From: Desulfobacteraceae bacterium
GTDB taxonomy: Bacteria; Desulfobacterota; Desulfobacteria; Desulfobacterales; Desulfobacteraceae
Reading direction: 5' to 3'
DNA length: 5,576 nucleotides
Assembly (NCBI GenBank): GCA_015486915.1
Contig: WFQS01000065.1
Coordinates: 1 to 5,576, forward strand
Position 1 is the stretch's first letter. Each line of letters opens with the position of its first letter. Shown piece by piece: positions 1 to 5,546 of the stretch. The notes below the pieces were generated by a model that was not told the DNA's origin, did no database searches, and saw nothing but the letters and a program-made list of their open reading frames with translations. The translations under genes and the position numbers were made by a program.

Positions 1-556
1 AAATATAGTCAGGTGCCAGCATGCGCCATAAAAAAACCGTTTTCAGATAAGCTCTGTAACTTTTGTATGAAAGCCGGGCATTAACAATAACTATCTTCTT
101 ACCCCTTTTTTTAAGGGCCATTAAAAGACCAGGCCAGAGTTCTGTTTCAAGAATCACCATCAGATCAGGATTGATTTTTGATACGGCATTTTCCATAATA
201 TCGGGCATATCAAAGGGAAACCATGTAATAGCACAATTTATATTATTAAGTCTAAGAAGGGCAATTTCTTCTTTAAGTATTTCCATACCCTGCATAGTTG
301 TTGAAGAAACCAGGATTTTCATGGGATAATCAGGGATCAGATGACTGACGATTTCAACGGCAAGATAGGCTTCACCAGCAGATGCAGCATGAATCCATAT
401 ATCAGCTTCTGTCAGGTGTGCGCCGGACACACGCTGCTTAAGCCCCTGTTTCAACCTTGGTCTGGTTTTTAAAAAAGGAAGGGCTATCTTCCATATTAAA
501 TTGTAAAATCGGGAAAACAGGTGTATAAAACGCAAATTACAGGATAAATTTTTCAT
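1..556 (-). CDS. waaA: 3-deoxy-D-manno-octulosonic acid (Kdo) transferase, N-terminal part; runs off the left edge
   Basis: WaaA (KdtA) transfers Kdo from CMP-Kdo to the lipid A precursor at the cytoplasmic face of the inner membrane, the first step of LPS core assembly. Only the first 185 residues are present, somewhat under half of the usual roughly 420-440; the C-terminal CMP-Kdo-binding domain lies outside the window. Visible family signatures are a hydrophobic, aromatic-rich N-terminal segment (residues about 10-29) followed by a basic stretch, the glycine-rich HAASAGE motif (56-62) whose Glu62 matches the catalytic glutamate, PFDMP (114-118), ETELWP (137-142) and NARLS (159-163), all in the N-terminal GT-B domain. 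The ATG at 556-554 is the only good start: in-frame codons upstream reach a stop at 583-581 with no other ATG, GTG or TTG. No Shine-Dalgarno sequence precedes it, which is odd for this window. The gene is divergent from everything else here. The family call is firm. Confidence 0.93.
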   Translation of the reverse strand, partial: MKNLSCNLRFIHLFSRFYNLIWKIALPFLKTRPRLKQGLKQRVSGAHLTEADIWIHAASAGEAYLAVEIVSHLIPDYPMKILVSSTTMQGMEILKEEIALLRLNNINCAITWFPFDMPDIMENAVSKINPDLMVILETELWPGLLMALKKRGKKIVIVNARLSYKSYRAYLKTVFLWRMLAPDYI

Positions 557-585
557 GGTGGAACTGATATCGCATGTTTTTTAAA

Positions 586-619
586 TATTGACAATAGTTC
601 TTATTAAACTACATATAGT
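586..619 (+). promoter_or_regulatory. Probable promoter for the Trm112-like/DUF4416 genes, with an embedded palindrome
   Basis: A perfect TTGACA -35 box lies at 588-593 in the AT-rich divergent spacer. The best -10 by sequence is TATAGT (614-619, 5 of 6), but the spacing of 20 is long; CATATA (612-617) gives 18 with a poorer match. Transcription would start near 625, just before the ribosome binding site at 632-640. The -35 box is inside the perfect inverted repeat TATTGACAATA (586-596), so a repressor could bind there. This is motif reading only. Confidence 0.45.
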
Positions 620-631
620 TTTTAAAAAAAT

Positions 632-640
632 AAGGAGGAA
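632..640 (+). promoter_or_regulatory. Strong ribosome binding site that fixes a GTG start
   Basis: AAGGAGGAA lies 3 bases before the GTG at 644; its GGAGG core (634-638) is 5 bases away. It is the best Shine-Dalgarno in the window and decides the start of the short Trm112-like gene, which has no ATG near its beginning. Confidence 0.8.
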
Positions 641-643
641 ACA

Positions 644-817
644 GTGGGACTTTCCAAAGAATTACTCGATATACTTGCCTGCCCTAAATGTAAGGGCGAT
701 ATACATTTAAATGAAACAGAAGACGGACTTGTATGTGAAAACTGCATGCTTGTTTATGAAATAAGGGATGATATTCCGATTATGCTTATTGAAGAGGCAA
801 AGCCACTTAAAAAATGA
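644..817 (+). CDS. Trm112/YcaR (UPF0434)-like small zinc-ribbon protein
   Basis: This 57-residue protein opens with a GTG start and matches the Trm112p-like family in length and pattern. The signature is LLDILACPKCKGDI near the N-terminus, then CENC, and a C-terminal YEIRDDIPIML. The four cysteines (13, 16, 31, 34) form two CxxC knuckles, consistent with one structural zinc. In eukaryotes and archaea Trm112 is an obligate partner that activates several tRNA, rRNA and protein methyltransferases; the role of the stand-alone bacterial YcaR form is unsettled. E. coli ycaR sits by lpxK and kdsB, so its position beside waaA recalls that LPS neighbourhood, although here the two genes are divergent. 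The stop codon overlaps the next start (ATGA, 814-817), so translation of the DUF4416 gene is probably coupled to it. Family assignment is firm; function is not. Confidence 0.88.
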   Translation: MGLSKELLDILACPKCKGDIHLNETEDGLVCENCMLVYEIRDDIPIMLIEEAKPLKK

Positions 818-1359
818 GTACTCCCAAACAAGCTGATCCGGCAAAATTAATTATAAGCCTTGTGATGAAAGACAAAAAAATTATAGAACAAATCCTTCCT
901 CTGCTTGTGGAGGCATTTGGAGATATAGATCTCATAAGTAATTGGTTTAATTTTGATTATACCGATTATTACTATGAAGAAATGGGAGCCCCTCTTTTCA
1001 GGCGGGTCATTGTTTTTAAAAAATTAATATCACAAAACAGGCTTGCCGCAATTAAAAAAATCACCAATTTGTTTGAAAAGAAATGGGAAAAAGAGAAAAA
1101 AAGGAATATAAATATTGATCCTGGTTATCTTCTGCTCTCAAGATTTATACTTGCAACAGGTAAGGATTATTCCCATAGAATTTATCTTGATCATGGAATT
1201 TATGCAGATCTTACCCTTATTTACAGACATGGAAAATATACTGCCCTTGAATGGACATACCCCGATTATGCTTCTCCTGAAATGCTTAAATTCTTAAAAA
1301 AAACAAGGCGGAAATATGCACTTGATCTGAAAAATCTAAAAATCAGTGAAGAAAATTGA
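814..1359 (+). CDS. DUF4416 family protein of unknown function
   Basis: This 181-residue protein matches DUF4416, a family seen mainly in deltaproteobacteria and related groups. Recognisable conserved blocks are a short N-terminal KLIISLVM strand (11-18), FDYTDYYYEEMG (47-58), NIDPGYLLLSRFILAT (100-115), GKDYSHRIYL (116-125), GIYADLTLIY (128-137) and WTYPDY (147-152). The family is rich in conserved Asp, Glu, His and Tyr, which would suit a metal-dependent enzyme, but no catalytic role is established and I infer none. There is no signal peptide or membrane segment, so it is probably cytoplasmic. The tail is basic (KKTRRK, 162-167). The start overlaps the stop of the Trm112-like gene; the nearest AGAGG (793-797) is too distant to act normally, which supports translational coupling. 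The gene ends 93 bases before yicC, with a hairpin across its stop codon. Confidence 0.85.
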   Translation: MSTPKQADPAKLIISLVMKDKKIIEQILPLLVEAFGDIDLISNWFNFDYTDYYYEEMGAPLFRRVIVFKKLISQNRLAAIKKITNLFEKKWEKEKKRNINIDPGYLLLSRFILATGKDYSHRIYLDHGIYADLTLIYRHGKYTALEWTYPDYASPEMLKFLKKTRRKYALDLKNLKISEEN

Positions 1360-1388
1360 AACCGGCTTCCGGGACTGAGAAGCGTTTC
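1358..1388 (+). other. Bulged hairpin across the DUF4416 stop codon
   Basis: GAAAC (1358-1362) pairs with GTTTC (1384-1388), and GCTTC (1365-1369) pairs with GAAGC (1379-1383). This leaves a two-base CG bulge on the 5' arm and a 9-base loop, giving a 10-bp interrupted stem. No U-run follows, so it is not a standard intrinsic terminator. It could stabilise or process the mRNA between the DUF4416 and yicC genes. The pairing is directly visible; any function is inferred. Confidence 0.4.
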
Positions 1389-1396
1389 CAATGCAA

Positions 1397-1425
1397 TTTA
1401 CAACAAATCAATTACACATAAATAT
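1397..1425 (+). promoter_or_regulatory. Possible weak promoter upstream of yicC
   Basis: The AT-rich 93-base gap contains TTTACA (1397-1402, 5 of 6 to the -35 consensus). The -10 candidates behind it are poor: CATAAA (1417-1422) is 14 bases away and TAAATA (1419-1424) is 16. A second start point for yicC-remA-gmk-rlmB is plausible because the gap is much longer than the overlaps elsewhere, but the boxes are weak. Confidence 0.2.
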
Positions 1426-1452
1426 CACCTAAAAAAACGGAACAATACAAAA

Positions 1453-2337
1453 ATGATAAAAAGCATGACAGCATATGCAGAAGGTTCAAATACAGAGAAC
1501 ATGATCAGTGCGGAAGTTGTGATTAGATCGTACAACAGCAGGTATCTTGATATTGCACTGCATGCACCTGAAACCTGCATACAATTTGAAGACAAAATCA
1601 AAAAACTTGTAAAAGAAAAAATTACAAGGGGACGTGTTGAAATCCGGCTTTCTTTAAAAGACGAAAGCGAGGATGCAATTGAATTTGAACTGGATGAAAA
1701 AAGAGCGCTTGCTTATTTTAAAACAATTTCCAGGCTGAAAAAAAGCTTATCCCTTGAATCGGAAATAAGTCTTGATCATTTTCTCAACATCAGGGATATA
1801 ATTAAACCCGGCAATAAACAGACCGATCCTTTACTTTTATGGAGCGCCGTACAGGGTGCAATAGATGAAGCCATTGAAAGCTTAAATACAATGCGTGAGC
1901 AAGAAGGAAAAAACCTTGCTGAAGATTTAAACAACCGTCTGGTTTTCATTGAAAATAAATTGGATATAATACAGAAACAGGCAGATATCATTCCGGAAAT
2001 TTACAGGCAGAAACTCACAAAAAGAATTGCAGCTCTGACATCGGACATTGAAAGCCTTGATCCTGTCAGACTTTCACAGGAAGCAGCCATTCTTGCGGAT
2101 AAAAGTGATATTTCCGAGGAAATTGTAAGATCCCGCAGCCATATCAAACAATTTAAGGAAATTCTAAAAAAAGAAAATGAATCAGGAGGAAGAAAACTTA
2201 ATTTCTTAATTCAGGAGTTTAACCGGGAGTTTAATACAATGGGGGCCAAGGCAGGAAAAGTTGAACTTTCCCATATAATTGTAGATGTAAAATCTGAACT
2301 TGAAAAAATAAGAGAGCAGATTCAGAATATCGAATAA
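1453..2337 (+). CDS. yicC: YicC/YloC-family endoribonuclease
   Basis: YicC proteins are cytoplasmic endoribonucleases; the E. coli member is linked to degradation of the small RNA RyhB. The 294 residues match the usual length. The N-terminal YicC domain (about 1-155) begins with [12 protein letters not shown], matching the family's MIxSMTGFG-type opening, and continues with [13 protein letters not shown] (22-34) and [10 protein letters not shown] (57-66). The conserved [13 protein letters not shown] block (147-159) leads into a helical middle with coiled-coil character. The C-terminal DUF1732 part has [17 protein letters not shown] (215-231), [19 protein letters not shown] (246-264) and [13 protein letters not shown] (282-294), the classic ending. 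The ATG start gives the canonical N-terminus, but its Shine-Dalgarno is poor (CGGA, 1438-1441, 11 bases away). It is the first gene of a yicC-remA-gmk order conserved in distant phyla. The call is firm; its RNA target here is unknown. Confidence 0.93.
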   Translation: MIKSMTAYAEGSNTENMISAEVVIRSYNSRYLDIALHAPETCIQFEDKIKKLVKEKITRGRVEIRLSLKDESEDAIEFELDEKRALAYFKTISRLKKSLSLESEISLDHFLNIRDIIKPGNKQTDPLLLWSAVQGAIDEAIESLNTMREQEGKNLAEDLNNRLVFIENKLDIIQKQADIIPEIYRQKLTKRIAALTSDIESLDPVRLSQEAAILADKSDISEEIVRSRSHIKQFKEILKKENESGGRKLNFLIQEFNREFNTMGAKAGKVELSHIIVDVKSELEKIREQIQNIE

Positions 2338-2368
2338 AGCCGAAATCCCGGCTGGTCATTGCTTTTTT
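2338..2368 (+). terminator. Weak hairpin with a distant T-run after yicC
   Basis: AGCCG (2338-2342) pairs with CGGCT (2349-2353) around a 6-base loop, immediately after the yicC stop. A TTTTTT run (2363-2368) follows 9 bases beyond the stem, too far for a standard intrinsic terminator. An alternative fold pairs AAAGC (2336-2340) with GCTTT (2361-2365), placing the T-run next to the stem. It may attenuate transcription into remA, or be chance. Confidence 0.25.
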
Positions 2369-2419
2369 ACATATGAAAGTTCAGCTTATAAAATTTGCGA
2401 TCCTAAATATGGAGATATT

Positions 2420-2725
2420 ATGGAACAGGTTCTTTTAAATATAGGTTTTGGCAACACCGTGGTTGCCGACAGAGTTATTACGATTTTAAGCCCGAATTCT
2501 TCGCCCATGAAACGACTCAAGGATGAGGCAAAGAATGCAAGGGCTCTTGTGGATGCCACCCATGGAAGAAAAACAAGGGCGATTATCGTTACTGACAGCA
2601 ATCACATTATCCTTTCTGCAATCCAGGCGGAAACCATATCCCAGCGTTACACGGCCATGAGAAAAAACGAAAAAGAACAGGATAAAATTTCCTGTATTGA
2701 AAAGGCGGATAAAAAAAGTGACTAA
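2420..2725 (+). CDS. remA: RemA/DUF370 family putative DNA-binding regulator
   Basis: This 101-residue protein matches the RemA (DUF370) family, named for the Bacillus subtilis activator of biofilm-matrix operons, which forms oligomeric rings that bind DNA. The family core spans residues 1-77: [18 protein letters not shown] (5-22), [10 protein letters not shown] (24-33), [17 protein letters not shown] (44-60) and [16 protein letters not shown] (62-77). Aligned from memory to B. subtilis RemA, the functionally important Arg18, Pro29 and Arg50 are kept and Arg51 is Lys. A charged, probably disordered tail of about 24 residues follows. GGAG (2411-2414) lies 5 bases before the ATG, and the resulting N-terminus fits the family exactly. 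It sits directly upstream of gmk, as in Bacillus. Whether it regulates matrix genes in a Gram-negative cell is unknown. Gene identity is firm; the role is inferred. Confidence 0.9.
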   Translation: MEQVLLNIGFGNTVVADRVITILSPNSSPMKRLKDEAKNARALVDATHGRKTRAIIVTDSNHIILSAIQAETISQRYTAMRKNEKEQDKISCIEKADKKSD

Positions 2726-2761
2726 GGATAAAAAAAATAAAGATAAAGGAAAAAAATTATA

Positions 2762-3343
2762 ATGACAGGCTTGAACCATTTTAATCCCCGGGGGCATATT
2801 TTTGTGGTCTCGGCACCGTCCGGTGCCGGCAAAACAACTTTGTGCAGAAAAATACTTGAAAAATATAATTTCCTTTCCTATTCAATTTCCCACACCACAA
2901 GGCTGCCAAGAAAAGATGAAAAAAACGGTGTGGATTATTTTTTTATAACAAAAGAGGAGTTTCAAAAAAAAATCAAGACAGATTTCTGGGCTGAATGGGC
3001 AGAGGTTCATGATAACTTATATGGAACTTCCATAAAGTTTATTGAGGAAAATATCAAAACAGGGGTTAGTCTGCTCCTTGATATTGACGTTCAGGGTGCA
3101 AAGCAGATTAAAGCTTCCATTCCCGATGCCATCACAATTTTCATAATGCCGCCTTCGTTTAAAGAGCTTGAAAAAAGATTAAGATCACGGGGAACAGATT
3201 CTGAAAATGTAATAAAAAAGCGCCTTGCCAATGCAGAAAAAGAAGTAAAGGAAAAAGAATTTTACGACTTCACCATTGTAAATGATGACCTTGACAGCGC
3301 AGTATTTGAATTTGGAAAGATCATTGAGGAGGCCTGCCGTTGA
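2762..3343 (+). CDS. gmk: Guanylate kinase
   Basis: Gmk phosphorylates GMP to GDP with ATP, an essential cytoplasmic step in guanine nucleotide supply. The 193 residues are near the usual bacterial length of about 205. The P-loop APSGAGKT is at 18-25. The GMP-binding region follows as SISHTTRLPR (41-50), NGVDYFF (55-61), Glu81 in AEVHDNLYGTS (80-90) and LLLDIDVQGAKQI (104-116). The lid arginines lie in KRLRSRGTDSENVIKKRL (138-155), and the fold closes with YDFTIVNDDL (168-177). All key residues are present, so it should be active. AAAGGA (2745-2750) lies 11 bases before the ATG, a rather long spacing in a purine-rich leader. The gene is 36 bases after remA, and its TGA overlaps the TTG start of the rlmB-type gene, so the three are very likely cotranscribed. 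Confidence 0.97.
   Translation: MTGLNHFNPRGHIFVVSAPSGAGKTTLCRKILEKYNFLSYSISHTTRLPRKDEKNGVDYFFITKEEFQKKIKTDFWAEWAEVHDNLYGTSIKFIEENIKTGVSLLLDIDVQGAKQIKASIPDAITIFIMPPSFKELEKRLRSRGTDSENVIKKRLANAEKEVKEKEFYDFTIVNDDLDSAVFEFGKIIEEACR
3327..3332 (+). promoter_or_regulatory. Ribosome binding site inside gmk that supports a TTG start
   Basis: AGGAGG lies within the last codons of gmk, 7 bases before the TTG at 3340. Strong pairing potential and good spacing make TTG the likely start of the methyltransferase gene despite the rare initiator. Confidence 0.7.
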
Positions 3344-4230
3344 AAGAAAAAAATCGCAGTAAAAAATTCAGCACAGGTAAAAGCAGCAACGATAAAAGAA
3401 CAGATAAAAAAAAGATTGGAAACAAAAAAAATAATTTAAACACAATAGCAACTGCTAAAAAAGTGAATAAGGTTATTCCTGAAAAAACCGAGATTATTTC
3501 CGGTATTCATTCAATAAGGGAAGCCATAAAAGCCGGTAAAAGAAAATTTTATAAAATTTTAATTTCCAGTTCAGGAATAAATAAAAGAATAAAAAAGATT
3601 ATCCGTTCTGCAGAAAGTATTGGTGTTCCCGTTGAATTTACTGACACTGAATTCCTTGATACAATTACGGAAAATGTGCAGCACCAGGGTGTTGCAGCGA
3701 AAGTCAGCCCTTTTTCCGTCACAAGAATAAAAGAGGTTATGAGACAGATAAAGAGCAATCCTGAAAATAAATTTATTCTGATCATTGAAAACCTTGAAGA
3801 TCCTCATAATTTTGGTGCCCTTGTGAGAACTGCCATGTGTGCGGGAGTTGATTATATTTTTATTCCAAAGGACAGATCCGTTGCCCCCCTGCCCTCGGTT
3901 TCAAGGGCTTCTGCCGGGGCAATGGAGCATGCATCCATAACACTTATAACAAATACAGCTTCCATTATAAAAACACTTAAAAACAACGGTTTCTGGATCG
4001 CAGGCCTTGATGCAAATGGAACTTCTCCACTTTTTCAAGCCGATCTCACTGGAAATCTTGCCCTTGTTGTCGGAGGAGAACATAAGGGACTTCGGCCCCT
4101 TGTGAAAAAAGAGTGCGATTTTATACTGTCCCTGCCAATGGCTGAAGGTAAAGTAAGTTCTCTTAACGCTTCTGTTGCCGGAGGAATTGCAATGTATGAA
4201 GTTTTGCGCCAGAGAAGCGTTCAACAATAA
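3340..4230 (+). CDS. rlmB: RlmB-type 23S rRNA (guanosine-2'-O-)methyltransferase, SpoU/TrmH family
   Basis: RlmB uses S-adenosylmethionine to methylate the ribose of G2251 (E. coli numbering) in the 23S rRNA P loop. After a lysine-rich leader (about 1-48), the substrate-binding domain (about 51-124) starts with ISGIHSIREAI (53-63) and ends with NVQHQGVAAKVSPF (112-125). The SPOUT methylase domain (about 145-290) has all three motifs: ENLEDPHNFGALVRTAMCAG (150-169) with catalytic Arg163, VVGGEHKGLRPLV (243-255) with Glu247, and SSLNASVAGGIAMYE (273-287). These form the trefoil knot that binds the methyl donor. The 296 residues exceed the roughly 245 of E. coli RlmB mainly through the leader. 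The start is TTG, overlapping the gmk stop (TTGA) with a good AGGAGG upstream. A different RNA target within the family (for example a TrmH- or Mrm1-like one) cannot be excluded, but motif order and the binding domain favour RlmB. Confidence 0.88.
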   Translation: MKEKNRSKKFSTGKSSNDKRTDKKKIGNKKNNLNTIATAKKVNKVIPEKTEIISGIHSIREAIKAGKRKFYKILISSSGINKRIKKIIRSAESIGVPVEFTDTEFLDTITENVQHQGVAAKVSPFSVTRIKEVMRQIKSNPENKFILIIENLEDPHNFGALVRTAMCAGVDYIFIPKDRSVAPLPSVSRASAGAMEHASITLITNTASIIKTLKNNGFWIAGLDANGTSPLFQADLTGNLALVVGGEHKGLRPLVKKECDFILSLPMAEGKVSSLNASVAGGIAMYEVLRQRSVQQ

Positions 4231-4298
4231 CAAAAATAAAACCATGAAATGATAAGGATCGAAAATTTTACAAGTTGAACGAAATTGCTTGTCTTCTG

Positions 4299-4311
4299 AA
4301 TTTTAAAAATT
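4299..4311 (+). repeat. AT-only inverted repeat upstream of icd
   Basis: AATTTT (4299-4304) and AAAATT (4306-4311) form a perfect 6+1+6 inverted repeat, 18 bases before the icd start. It could be an operator or part of a promoter for icd. In such AT-rich spacer DNA it could easily arise by chance. I found no well-spaced -35/-10 pair in this 98-base gap. Confidence 0.25.
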
Positions 4312-4317
4312 AGCAAA

Positions 4318-4322
4318 AAGGA
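4318..4322 (+). promoter_or_regulatory. Ribosome binding site of icd
   Basis: AAGGA lies 6 bases before the ATG at 4329, and supports that start over the next in-frame ATG at 4341. Confidence 0.6.
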
Positions 4323-4328
4323 AAAATA

Positions 4329-5546
4329 ATGTCTGACAATATGATTTTAATTGATGAAAAAGGAACTCTTATTGTGCCGGATTATCCCGAGATTCCGTTC
4401 ATTGAGGGAGATGGCATAGGCCATGATATCTGGAAAGCTGCACAGCCTGTTTTTGATAAAGCGGTTGAAAAGGCATATAACGGAACAAAAAAAATCAAGT
4501 GGCTTGAGATATTTGCAGGAGAAAAAGGCCTGAAAAAAACAGGAAAAAGGCTGTCAGATGAGGCTTTGGGTATTATTGAAAATCACAGAGTGGCCATAAA
4601 AGGCCCCCTTACAACACCTGTGGGCAAAGGAGCGAGAAGTCTCAACGTCAGGATAAGACAAAATCTGGATTTATATGCCTGTATCCGTCCGGTAAAATAT
4701 TTCAGCCCTGTACCAAGTCCGGTTAAGCACCCTGAAAGGGTCAATATAACGGTTTTCCGTGAAAATACCGAAGATCTTTATTCGGGCATTGAATGGGATT
4801 CCATGTCCGACTGTGCAAAGCAGGTCTTAGGGTTTCTGTCGGACGAGATGGATGTAGAGCTTCCAAACACCTGCTCACTGGGAATAAAACCAATAAGCCC
4901 TGAAAAAACAAAAAGGCTTGTTTTAAAAGCCCTTGAATATGCAGTGAACAACTCCCTTAAATACGTCACCATAATGCATAAGGGAAATATAATGAAATTT
5001 ACCGAAGGTGATTTCAGGAAATGGGCCTATGAAGTTGCCCGGGATAAATTTAAGGGTAAAATCATCACGGAAAAAGAACTTCATGAAAACCATGACGGAG
5101 AACTTCCCCACGGCATGGTCCTGTTAAGGGACAGGATAGCCGATATGGTTTTTGCTGAGGTATTATTAAGGCCCGAAGAGTTTGATGTGATTGCAGCAAC
5201 TAATTTAAACGGGGATTATATCTCAGATGCCCTTGCAGCCCAGGTGGGCGGGCTTGGGATAGCTCCGGGTGCAAATATTGGTGACAGGTGCGCTGTTTTT
5301 GAGGCAACCCATGGAACAGCGCCCGATATTGCCGGTAAAGATATGGCAAATCCATGTTCAATAATATTATCAGGTGCGATGATGTTAGATCATATAGGAT
5401 GGGACAAGGCTGCAGATCTTGTGAGAAAAGGCGTTGAAAAAGCATTTAATTCAGGCATGGCAACTCCGGATCTTGCAAAGGAAATGGAAAACGTCACCCA
5501 GGTTACATGTTCGGAATTTGGAAGAGTTATTGCAGATAATATCTAA
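4329..5546 (+). CDS. icd: Isocitrate dehydrogenase, E. coli-type homodimeric fold, probably NAD-dependent
   Basis: The enzyme oxidatively decarboxylates isocitrate to 2-oxoglutarate in the TCA cycle. The 405 residues align almost end to end with E. coli Icd (416). Substrate residues are conserved: Ser104, Asn106 and Arg110 in SLNVRIR, Arg120 (IRPV), Arg144 (FREN), catalytic Tyr151 (YSGIEW) and Lys218 (HKGN), with metal-binding Asp272, Asp296 and Asp300 (NLNGDYISD). The HGTAP loop is at 328-332. The coenzyme pocket departs from E. coli: Lys344 and Tyr345 become Asp333 and Ile334, Val351 becomes Ala340, Tyr391 becomes Pro380 and Arg395 becomes Lys384. Asp-Ile at this site is the pattern of NAD-dependent decarboxylating dehydrogenases, so automatic naming as NADP-dependent may be wrong. 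The serine phosphorylated by AceK in E. coli is present, but no aceK is seen here. A clear ribosome binding site sets the start; the gene is 98 bases past rlmB and may have its own promoter. Confidence 0.95.
   Translation: MSDNMILIDEKGTLIVPDYPEIPFIEGDGIGHDIWKAAQPVFDKAVEKAYNGTKKIKWLEIFAGEKGLKKTGKRLSDEALGIIENHRVAIKGPLTTPVGKGARSLNVRIRQNLDLYACIRPVKYFSPVPSPVKHPERVNITVFRENTEDLYSGIEWDSMSDCAKQVLGFLSDEMDVELPNTCSLGIKPISPEKTKRLVLKALEYAVNNSLKYVTIMHKGNIMKFTEGDFRKWAYEVARDKFKGKIITEKELHENHDGELPHGMVLLRDRIADMVFAEVLLRPEEFDVIAATNLNGDYISDALAAQVGGLGIAPGANIGDRCAVFEATHGTAPDIAGKDMANPCSIILSGAMMLDHIGWDKAADLVRKGVEKAFNSGMATPDLAKEMENVTQVTCSEFGRVIADNI

Noticed and set aside
63..329. Plus-strand 88-residue open frame
   Set aside because: It lies antisense to waaA, whose minus-strand frame has clear conserved motifs throughout this stretch. 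The 88-residue frame resembles nothing known.
1115..1297. Plus-strand 60-residue frame inside the DUF4416 gene
   Set aside because: It is an out-of-frame shadow of a region with strong DUF4416 motifs.
2486..2797. Minus-strand 103-residue open frame over remA and the gmk start
   Set aside because: It is antisense to two well-supported genes. Its hydrophobic run comes from the complement of lysine-rich codons and A-rich spacer.
3901..4245. Minus-strand 114-residue open frame, cysteine-rich
   Set aside because: It is antisense to the conserved SPOUT domain of the rlmB-type gene and has no recognisable domain or convincing ribosome binding site.
4231..4328. Terminator after rlmB or a consensus promoter for icd
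   Set aside because: The best stem (ACAAG 4270-4274 with CTTGT 4288-4292) is only 5 bp with no T-run directly after it. TTGAAC (4275-4280) and TTTACA (4267-4272) have no acceptable -10 box at normal spacing.
5200..5445. Minus-strand 81-residue open frame inside icd
   Set aside because: It overlaps the most conserved part of icd and has proline- and leucine-rich composition typical of a shadow frame.
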